NCBI GenBank assembly: GCA_913054485.1
Contig: CAJXHQ010000188.1
Location: 1-6,492 of the forward strand
Reading direction: 5' to 3'
From: an uncultured Paracoccaceae bacterium
GTDB taxonomy: Bacteria; Pseudomonadota; Alphaproteobacteria; Rhodobacterales; Rhodobacteraceae
Length of the DNA: 6,492 nucleotides
The notes beneath the pieces are model-generated. The model was not told the DNA's origin, ran no database searches, and saw only the letters and a program-made list of their open reading frames with translations. This document shows, one piece after another, positions 1 to 5,118 of the stretch. A program made the position numbers and the translations under genes. How positions within the stretch are numbered: the first letter of the stretch is position 1; the number at the start of each line of letters is the position of its first letter.

Positions 1-427
1 TCACTTCGGGAAATTCCTCCATGAACCCGTCGTGGAACTCCCAATGGATCGCGGTTTGCAAACCCGCCAGAAAACCAGCCCGGGCAAGCACATAGGCACC
101 CGAGCAAAGCGCCCCCAGCTTGGTGCCGCGCGCCCGTTCACGGCGCAGCAGATTCAATAGCTCCGGGGCGATTTTCTGCTGCACATTTATACCGGAAAGG
201 ACAAACAGCCGGTCGCATTTCGGGATATCGCCATACCCGTGATGCACCAGCGTCACCGAACCATTGGAACAGGCCGCCGTGGCGCCGTCTGCGGAAACAA
301 AGGACCATCGGTACAGCTCCTGACCCGAGACCAGGTTGGCGATCCGCAGGGGTTCCACCGCGCAGGAAAAGGCGAGATGCGAGAACTCATCCACCAGGAT
401 GAAGACGAAATGCTGTGCGCCGCTCAT
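1..427 (-). CDS. GlxA-family (AraC-type) transcriptional regulator, N-terminal DJ-1/PfpI-like domain, partial
   Basis: The reverse strand reads open from an ATG at 427-425 to the left edge, giving 142 residues without a stop; the 3' part is outside the window. The protein begins MSGAQHFVFILVDEFSHLAF and continues with AVEPLRIANLVSG (residues 23-35), LYRWSFVSADG (38-48) and ALCSGAYVLARAGFLAG (106-122), then IHWE (127-130). These are hallmarks of the DJ-1/PfpI (class I glutamine amidotransferase-like) sensor domain of GlxA/GbdR/CdhR-type regulators, with Cys108 at the nucleophile-elbow position. Such proteins normally run to about 310-340 residues and end in an AraC helix-turn-helix, which would lie beyond the edge. 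A good Shine-Dalgarno (GGAAGGAG, complement of 436-443) sits 8 nt before the start. The gene is divergent from the GntR-led operon. Known relatives respond to quaternary amines or amino acids (glycine betaine, carnitine, arginine); the ligand here is unknown. Confidence 0.88.
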   Translation of the reverse strand, partial: MSGAQHFVFILVDEFSHLAFSCAVEPLRIANLVSGQELYRWSFVSADGATAACSNGSVTLVHHGYGDIPKCDRLFVLSGINVQQKIAPELLNLLRRERARGTKLGALCSGAYVLARAGFLAGLQTAIHWEFHDGFMEEFPEV

Positions 428-631
428 GCCAAATACTCCTTCCAATGGGACCGCCCGGCGGACCAGGTGCCACAGTCTGCGCTGCCGCACTCGCCACTGC
501 AAGCGGCGGACGGGATAGCCGGCAGATCAGCACAAATTTTTCCTGTACACAAATTGTATTTTCAGAGTATGCAGAGCGCACACCCCAGCCGCGGGACGGC
601 GTTCTGCAGCTTTTGCACCTCGGAGACCCTG
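428..631. other. Divergent intergenic region between GlxA-type and GntR-type regulators
   Basis: These 204 bp separate two divergently transcribed regulator genes, so promoters for both must lie here unless transcripts come from further off. The flanks are GC-rich and a short AT-rich patch lies at about 531-570. Around 447-463 there is an interrupted dyad (CCGCC-C-GGCGG, extended by GG-CC at both ends with mismatches) close to the start of the minus-strand gene. I found no -35/-10 pair close enough to consensus to call with confidence on either strand. The plus-strand reading frame of the GntR gene stays open through this region and back into the GlxA gene, but that part is antisense or noncoding. 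Confidence 0.6.
531..559. promoter_or_regulatory. Candidate operator: 8-bp direct repeat with overlapping dyad
   Basis: CACAAATT occurs at 531-538 and again at 548-555, 17 bp apart. The second copy overlaps CTGTACACAA (543-552), a near-palindrome one base away from the TNGT-NN-ACNA style of site bound by FCD-type GntR regulators. It also overlaps a dyad with perfect 4-bp arms, TACA (546-549) and TGTA (555-558). The patch is the only AT-rich stretch in a GC-rich divergent region. It could serve the downstream GntR protein, the divergent GlxA/AraC protein (AraC-type proteins often use direct repeats), or both. This is pattern-based only. Confidence 0.35.
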
Positions 632-1342
632 ATGAAAGATGCGACCAAACGGCGGAAGTCGGATCTCTACGATCACCTGAAGGCCGCCATCATGACGCTG
701 GAACTACGCCCCGGCGCCGATCTGGACGAGGTCAGCCTGTCCGCGGAGTTCTCACTGTCGCGCACGCCCCTGCGTGAAGTGCTGCGCCAGTTGGCCGGCG
801 AAGGATACGCGGACCTGCGCGAAAACCGCGGCGCGCGGGTGAGCGAGATGTCCCATACCACCCTGCGCGATTTCTTTCTGGCCGCGCCGATGGTCTATGG
901 CGCAATCCTGCGGCTGGCCGCCTGCAACGCGCGGCCCGCTCAGATTGAGGCCCTAAAGGCCGCACAGGAAGATTTTCGCGCCGCGCTGCGCACCGGGGAT
1001 GCCGCCGCGCGCGCCATGGCCAATAACCGCTTTCACGAAGTCACCGGAGAGATGGCGGACAATATCTACCTTCTGCCCTCCTTCCAGCGGCTGCTGATCG
1101 ACCACGCCCGCATCTCGATGACCTTCTACCGCCCGCAGAACAGCGATATGGCCGAGAATGTCTCTGAAGCCGCCCGCCACCATGACCAGATCATCGCCGC
1201 CATCGAAGCCGGAGATGAGGCTGCGGCGGGCCAGCTTGCCATTGACCACTGGAACCTGTCGCGGGACCAGATCGAAATTTTTGTAATGCCCGCGGGGCTG
1301 GACCTGCCCCTGGGCACAGCCGCACGCCCACACTCAGCATGA
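632..1342 (+). CDS. GntR-family transcriptional regulator, FadR/FCD subfamily
   Basis: A 236-residue DNA-binding regulator, probably controlling the catabolic operon it heads. The winged helix is residues 9-72: DLYDHLKAAI, then LRPGADLDEVSLSAEF and the recognition region SLSRTPLREVLRQLAGEGY (41-59), closed by RENRGARVSEM (63-73). The rest is an all-helical FCD ligand domain (about 78-215). Its likely metal or ligand histidines are H135 (NNRFHEV), H183/H184 (ARHHDQII) and H206 (DHW); the acidic residue usual four positions before the first histidine is Asn131 here. The frame is open back to 239, but the ATG at 632 is preferred: GGAG at 622-625 lies 6 nt upstream, the winged helix starts directly after it, and earlier codons would run antisense through the GlxA gene. 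Length is typical of the family. In Sinorhizobium meliloti, the hydroxyproline genes are governed by a GntR-type regulator (HypR), which fits the downstream genes. Autoregulation is likely from its promoter-proximal position but is not shown. Confidence 0.9.
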   Translation: MKDATKRRKSDLYDHLKAAIMTLELRPGADLDEVSLSAEFSLSRTPLREVLRQLAGEGYADLRENRGARVSEMSHTTLRDFFLAAPMVYGAILRLAACNARPAQIEALKAAQEDFRAALRTGDAAARAMANNRFHEVTGEMADNIYLLPSFQRLLIDHARISMTFYRPQNSDMAENVSEAARHHDQIIAAIEAGDEAAAGQLAIDHWNLSRDQIEIFVMPAGLDLPLGTAARPHSA

Positions 1343-1345
1343 GGA
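1341..1345 (+). promoter_or_regulatory. Ribosome binding site deciding the start of the DapA-family gene
   Basis: GAGGA lies 5 nt before the ATG at 1351. It overlaps the stop codon of the GntR gene (1340-1342). The in-frame ATG at 1339, which would give an ATGA overlap and four extra residues, has no purine-rich motif upstream, so 1351 is the better start. Confidence 0.6.
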
Positions 1346-1350
1346 CCCGA

Positions 1351-2268
1351 ATGAACCCGATTTTCCGTTTCGAGGGGATCTACACCCCCGTCGTGACGCC
1401 CTTCCATGCGGATGGCAGCGTCAACTGGGACGCATTGGCCCAGGTGATCGAATTCCTGATCGAAAAGGGCGTGCACGGTCTGATCTCCGGCGGCTCCACC
1501 GGTGAAAACTACGCGCAAACTGTGGCCGAAAGGCTGGAGATTGCCAAGTTCACCCGCGAGACCGCCAATGGACGCGTGCCGCTGATTGTCGGCACTGGTG
1601 CCATGATGACACCGGACAGCATCGCGCTGGCCTCCGGCGCGCGCGACATGGGCGCCGATGCGATCCTGCTGGCGACACCGCCCTATTCGGTGCCCACCGA
1701 GCGCGAAAACGCGCTGAACGCGCTGGCCATCGACAAGGCCGCCGATCTGCCGGTGATGCTGTATAATTACCCGGGCCGCATGGGCGTGCATATGGGCGAG
1801 GAATTCCTCGACCGTGTCGGGCGCTCGCGCAATATCTGCGGCATCAAGGAAAGCTCGGGCGATATCAACCGCGTGCATCTTCTGGCGCGGGACTACCCGC
1901 ATATCCAGATGTCCTGCGGCATGGACGATCAGGCGCTGGAATTTTTCGCCTGGGGCGCGCGCTCCTGGGTCTGCGGTGGCTCCAACTTCCTGCCGCAAGA
2001 GCATCTGGCGCTCTACAACGCCTGCGCGGTTGAGAACGATTTTGCCAAGGGCCGCCGCATCATGTCGGCGCTGCTGCCGCTGATGGCAATCCTGGAGCAG
2101 GGCGGTAAGTTCATCCAGTGCATCAAACACGGGGTCACGCTCAACGGCATCGACACCGGCCCGATGCGCCCGCCGCTGAAAGGGCTGAACAAAGACGACA
2201 AACGCGCGCTGGAACAGGTGATCCGCGTCGCAAAAACCACCATCGCAGACATTCAGGCAGAGGGGTAA
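1351..2268 (+). CDS. DapA/NAL-family lyase, probable Δ1-pyrroline-4-hydroxy-2-carboxylate deaminase
   Basis: A class I aldolase-type TIM barrel of 305 residues, full length for the dihydrodipicolinate synthase / N-acetylneuraminate lyase family. Visible signatures, numbered from the 1351 start: GIYTPVVTPF (9-18), the substrate-carboxylate loop GGSTGE (47-52), LYNYPGRMG (137-145) with the conserved tyrosine Y138 and an arginine R143 in the DapA-like position, and GIKESSG (164-170) with the Schiff-base lysine K166. It is cytoplasmic. Biosynthetic DapA is unlikely because the gene sits behind a GntR regulator and ahead of an aldehyde dehydrogenase and an amino-acid oxidase-type flavoprotein. In hydroxyproline catabolism the family member (HypD of S. 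meliloti) turns Δ1-pyrroline-4-hydroxy-2-carboxylate into α-ketoglutarate semialdehyde plus ammonia, and this context fits. Alternatives are a 2-keto-3-deoxy sugar-acid dehydratase or aldolase. An in-frame ATG at 1339 would add four residues. Family is near certain; substrate is inference. Confidence 0.88.
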   Translation: MNPIFRFEGIYTPVVTPFHADGSVNWDALAQVIEFLIEKGVHGLISGGSTGENYAQTVAERLEIAKFTRETANGRVPLIVGTGAMMTPDSIALASGARDMGADAILLATPPYSVPTERENALNALAIDKAADLPVMLYNYPGRMGVHMGEEFLDRVGRSRNICGIKESSGDINRVHLLARDYPHIQMSCGMDDQALEFFAWGARSWVCGGSNFLPQEHLALYNACAVENDFAKGRRIMSALLPLMAILEQGGKFIQCIKHGVTLNGIDTGPMRPPLKGLNKDDKRALEQVIRVAKTTIADIQAEG

Positions 2269-2273
2269 CGGAC

Positions 2274-3770
2274 ATGGGATTGCTGACAACCGAAGAGTAT
2301 AAATCCATCGCCGCAGGCCTCGCACTGCCGCAGGGGGCTTTCATCGACGGCGGATACCGGCCTGCTGCGTCGGGCCGCACCTTCACCACCGCCAACCCGG
2401 CCACCGGCGAGGCACTGACCGAAATCGCCGCCTGCGGGGCTGAGGATGTGGATTTTGCCGTCCATAAGGCCCGCGAAGCTTTTGAGGACGGCCGCTGGAG
2501 CCGCATGCACCCCTCGGACCGCAAGGACATCCTGATCCGCTTTGCCAAACTGCTGACCCGAAACGCGCGGGAACTGGCGGTGATGGAAAGCATCGACAGC
2601 GGCAAGACGATCTATGATTGCGAGACGGTGGATATCCCGGAAACCATCCACTGCATCAAGTGGCACGCCGAGGCGATCGACAAGATCTATGACCAGGTGG
2701 CCCCCGCCAGCGATGACCACATCGCCATGGTGGTGCGCGAACCGATCGGCGTTGTCGGCCTGGTGCTGCCCTGGAACTTCCCGCTGTTGATGCTGGCGTG
2801 GAAGATCGGCCCGGCTTTGGCGGCGGGCTGTTCGGTGGTGGTTAAACCGGCCGAAGAGACCACGCTCACCGCGCTGCGCGTCGCCGAACTGGCCTCGGAA
2901 GCCGGGCTGCCTGCGGGGGTACTGAACATCCTGCCCGGTGGCGGCGCCGAAGTGGGTGAGCCCATCGGGCGGCATATGGACATCGACATGGTCTCCTTCA
3001 CCGGCTCCACCGTGACCGGCAAGCGCTTCCTGACTTACGCGGGCGAAAGCAACGCCAAGGAAGTGGTGCTGGAGATGGGCGGCAAGAACCCCGCCGTGGT
3101 GATGGAGGATGCCGAGAACCTGGACCGCGTGGCCCAGCATATCGTCAACGGCGCCTTCTGGAACATGGGCGAAAACTGTTCGGCCACGTCGCGCCTGATC
3201 GTCCACAAGCACGTGAAGGACGAGCTGCTGGAGCGGATCACATCCCACGCCAAACACTGGAATGTGGGCGACCCGCTGTCGCCGGAAACCCGTGTCGGCG
3301 CGCTGGTCAGCCCCGCCCATTTCGACAAGGTCGCAGGCTACATGGCGCAGGCCGAAAACGTGATCCTCGGCGGCACCGCCAAGGACGGCTTTGCCGAGGC
3401 CACCGTGGTGGACCTGCCCGGCAATGATCACGTTCTGGCGCGCGAGGAGATCTTTGGCCCGGTTCTGAGCGTGATCACCGTATCCGGCTTTGACGAGGCG
3501 ATCCGCGTGGCCAATGACACGGCTTACGGCCTCTGCGCCTCGCTGTTCACCGCCAATACCAAACGGGCGATCCGCGGCGCGCGTGCCCTGCGGGCGGGCA
3601 CCGTGACGGTGAACAGCTTTGGCGAAGGCGATATCTCCACGCCCTTCGGCGGCCACAAACAGTCCGGTTTCGGCGGGCGCGACAATGGCCTGCATGCCCA
3701 TGACCAGTACACCCAGCTGAAAACCATCTGGCTGGATCTGGCCGACGACGAAGACGAGGCGGTGGATTGA
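2274..3770 (+). CDS. NAD(P)-dependent aldehyde dehydrogenase, probable α-ketoglutarate semialdehyde dehydrogenase
   Basis: A 498-residue soluble enzyme of the ALDH superfamily oxidising an aldehyde to an acid. Landmarks: IDGGYRPAASGRTF near the N-terminus (24-37), PWNFP with catalytic Asn168 (166-170), KPAEET with cofactor Lys191 (191-196), the cofactor-binding FTGSTVTG (242-249), general base Glu267 in LEMGGKNP (266-273), nucleophile Cys302 in MGENCSATSRL (298-308), EEIFGPV with Glu392 (391-397) and PFGGHKQSGFG near the C-terminus (457-467). Start at 2274: GAGGGG (2260-2265) is 8 nt upstream, and the gap to the preceding gene is 5 nt; the open frame further upstream is out of phase over the lyase. 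Overall it resembles the PuuC/betaine-aldehyde dehydrogenase branch. The cysteine motif reads GENC where many members have GQxC. In this operon the likely substrate is the α-ketoglutarate semialdehyde released by the upstream lyase, giving α-ketoglutarate. A γ-glutamylamino-butyraldehyde substrate (PuuC-like) is the main alternative. Confidence 0.9.
   Translation: MGLLTTEEYKSIAAGLALPQGAFIDGGYRPAASGRTFTTANPATGEALTEIAACGAEDVDFAVHKAREAFEDGRWSRMHPSDRKDILIRFAKLLTRNARELAVMESIDSGKTIYDCETVDIPETIHCIKWHAEAIDKIYDQVAPASDDHIAMVVREPIGVVGLVLPWNFPLLMLAWKIGPALAAGCSVVVKPAEETTLTALRVAELASEAGLPAGVLNILPGGGAEVGEPIGRHMDIDMVSFTGSTVTGKRFLTYAGESNAKEVVLEMGGKNPAVVMEDAENLDRVAQHIVNGAFWNMGENCSATSRLIVHKHVKDELLERITSHAKHWNVGDPLSPETRVGALVSPAHFDKVAGYMAQAENVILGGTAKDGFAEATVVDLPGNDHVLAREEIFGPVLSVITVSGFDEAIRVANDTAYGLCASLFTANTKRAIRGARALRAGTVTVNSFGEGDISTPFGGHKQSGFGGRDNGLHAHDQYTQLKTIWLDLADDEDEAVD
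3756..3759 (+). promoter_or_regulatory. Ribosome binding site supporting a TTG start
   Basis: GAGG, inside the last codons of the aldehyde dehydrogenase gene, stands 7 nt before the TTG at 3767. It is the main sequence support for that unusual start, since no in-frame ATG occurs before the FAD-binding motif of the oxidase. Confidence 0.6.
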
Positions 3771-5104
3771 CCGCCCGCCGCGCCAAACGCCTGCCCCTGC
3801 ACCGGGGGCCGGCGGCATGGAGCGCGATCCTCGGACCTCAGCCCGCACCGGAGGTGCAGGAGGGCAATGAGACCGCCGATTTCGTGATCATCGGCGGCGG
3901 TTTTGCCGGGCTCTCTGCGGCGCGGCGGCTGACCCAGCTGCAGCCCGGCGCGCGTATAGCGGTGCTGGAGGCCGGGCGTCTGGCCGAAGGTGCCGCCGGG
4001 CGCAACTCCGGCTTCATGATCGACCTGCCGCATGATCTCGCCTCGGATGATTACGCGGGCGCGGGCGACGACCGGGCCGTGACCACCCTGAACCGGCAGG
4101 CCATCGCCTTTGCTCGCGCAGCGGTCGAGGAATTCGGCATCAAACCCGATTACTTCGATCCCGCCGGTAAGGTAAACGGCGCGGCGTCCGCTGCGGGCCA
4201 TGCCCATAACCTCAGCTATGCCCGACATCTGGACACATTGGGGGAATCCTCCGAACTGCTGGACCAGCGCCAGATGGAGGAGCTGACCGGCAGCCGCCAC
4301 TACCGCTCCGGGCTTTACACGCCGGGCACCGTGATGCTGCAGCCCGCAGGCTACATCCGCAGCCTTGGAGCCGGGCTGAAACAGCAGGTTCAGATCTACG
4401 AGAACTCCCCTGCCACCGGCTTCCGGCGGGAGGGCAGCACCTGGGCCGTGACCACGCCCAAGGGCCGCATCAGCACGGGCCGGATCATCCTCGCCAACAA
4501 CGGCCATCTGGAAAGTTTCGGGTATGAGAAAGGGCGGCTGATGCAGCTGTTCCTCTATGCCTCGATGACACCGGAACTGGACGCCGAGGCCCTGAAGAAA
4601 CTGGGCGGGGCGTCACGCTGGGGTGTTACACCCTCGGACCCGATGGGCACCACCATGCGGCGGATTGATACCGGACAGGGCGGTAACCGCATCATCACCC
4701 GCACCTGTGCGACGCTGAAGCCCGGCATGGTGCCGTCGCAAGCCGGGGCAGACCGGGCGGCACGGGTGCAGCAACGCAAATTCGACCAGCGTTTCCCGCA
4801 GCTTGCGGGAATGAAAATGGAGTACCGCTGGGCCGGGCATCTCTGCCTCAGCCTCAATAGCGTGTCGGTGATGCGGCAGATGGACGAGGGGGTCTTTGCG
4901 GCCTGCGTCCAGAACGGACTCGGCACCGCGCGCGGCACGCTGACCGGCATCGGGGCAGCAGAGCTAGCTTGTGGAGAGACGTCAGACATCACCACGCATT
5001 TCACCAAGGAAGCCCGTCCCAAACGCCTGCCGCCGCCGCCCTTTGCGGGGATCGGCGCAAATGCGGTGCTGCGCTGGAAGGAATGGAAGGCCGGGGCGGA
5101 GTAA
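3767..5104 (+). CDS. DAO-family FAD-dependent oxidoreductase, probable D-hydroxyproline/amine oxidase
   Basis: A 445-residue flavoprotein of the D-amino-acid oxidase / OrdL-PuuB fold. The dinucleotide-binding motif is DFVIIGGGFAGLSAARRL (38-55), followed by the second strand VLEAGRLAEGAAGRNSGFM (67-84) whose GRNSG matches the GRNGG/GRNSG flavin-contact motif of this family. The C-terminal flavin loop is NGLGTARGTLTG (383-394). No signal peptide or membrane helix is visible, so it is probably cytoplasmic. The start is TTG, overlapping the preceding TGA as TTGA, with GAGG 7 nt upstream. The first in-frame ATG (Met84) lies beyond the nucleotide-binding motif. A GTG at 3854 is possible but would remove the segment RGPAAWSAIL (13-22), which resembles the conserved N-terminal extension of relatives. 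By context it would oxidise the secondary amine of cis-4-hydroxy-D-proline to a Δ1-pyrroline. γ-Glutamylputrescine or an N-methylated amino acid are alternative substrates. Confidence 0.87.
   Translation: MTARRAKRLPLHRGPAAWSAILGPQPAPEVQEGNETADFVIIGGGFAGLSAARRLTQLQPGARIAVLEAGRLAEGAAGRNSGFMIDLPHDLASDDYAGAGDDRAVTTLNRQAIAFARAAVEEFGIKPDYFDPAGKVNGAASAAGHAHNLSYARHLDTLGESSELLDQRQMEELTGSRHYRSGLYTPGTVMLQPAGYIRSLGAGLKQQVQIYENSPATGFRREGSTWAVTTPKGRISTGRIILANNGHLESFGYEKGRLMQLFLYASMTPELDAEALKKLGGASRWGVTPSDPMGTTMRRIDTGQGGNRIITRTCATLKPGMVPSQAGADRAARVQQRKFDQRFPQLAGMKMEYRWAGHLCLSLNSVSVMRQMDEGVFAACVQNGLGTARGTLTGIGAAELACGETSDITTHFTKEARPKRLPPPPFAGIGANAVLRWKEWKAGAE
4793..4811. repeat. Perfect 8-bp inverted repeat with 3-nt loop inside the oxidase gene
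   Basis: TTCCCGCA (4793-4800) is followed after GCT by its exact reverse complement TGCGGGAA (4804-4811). It lies within coding sequence (RFPQLAGM), and no T-run follows on either strand. It could be chance in GC-rich coding DNA. Confidence 0.5.
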
Positions 5105-5116
5105 CCCGGCCCCGGC
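5089..5116. terminator. Possible bidirectional hairpin at the convergent gene ends
   Basis: GGCCGGG (5089-5095) pairs perfectly with CCCGGCC (5105-5111) around a 9-nt loop that contains the oxidase stop codon. A second register pairs GCCGGGG (5090-5096) with CCCCGGC (5110-5116). It sits exactly where two convergent genes end, 14 nt apart, so a shared terminator is plausible. There is no T-tract on either side, which is against a classical intrinsic terminator. Confidence 0.3.
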
Positions 5117-5118
5117 TG

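Noticed and set aside
239..631. Upstream extension of the GntR reading frame (131 extra codons)
   Set aside because: It runs antisense through the GlxA-type gene and the intergenic region, has no recognisable domain, and a well-placed Shine-Dalgarno precedes the ATG at 632.
1351..2268. Calling the DapA-family gene the lysine-biosynthesis dihydrodipicolinate synthase
   Set aside because: The arginine and tyrosine motifs are compatible, but the operon context (FCD regulator, aldehyde dehydrogenase, flavin oxidase) is catabolic.
1126..2325. Long minus-strand frame of 399 codons opposite the DapA-family gene
   Set aside because: It lies antisense to a gene with clear catalytic motifs. Long antisense frames are expected in GC-rich DNA, and the translation is rich in His/Arg/Ala/Gly with no family pattern.
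2253..3848. Minus-strand frame of 531 codons opposite the aldehyde dehydrogenase
   Set aside because: Antisense shadow of a fully recognisable ALDH gene; the translated sequence has no conserved motif.
3524..4507. Minus-strand frame of 327 codons opposite the ALDH end and the oxidase
   Set aside because: It spans the antisense of two real genes and their junction, with biased composition and no domain.
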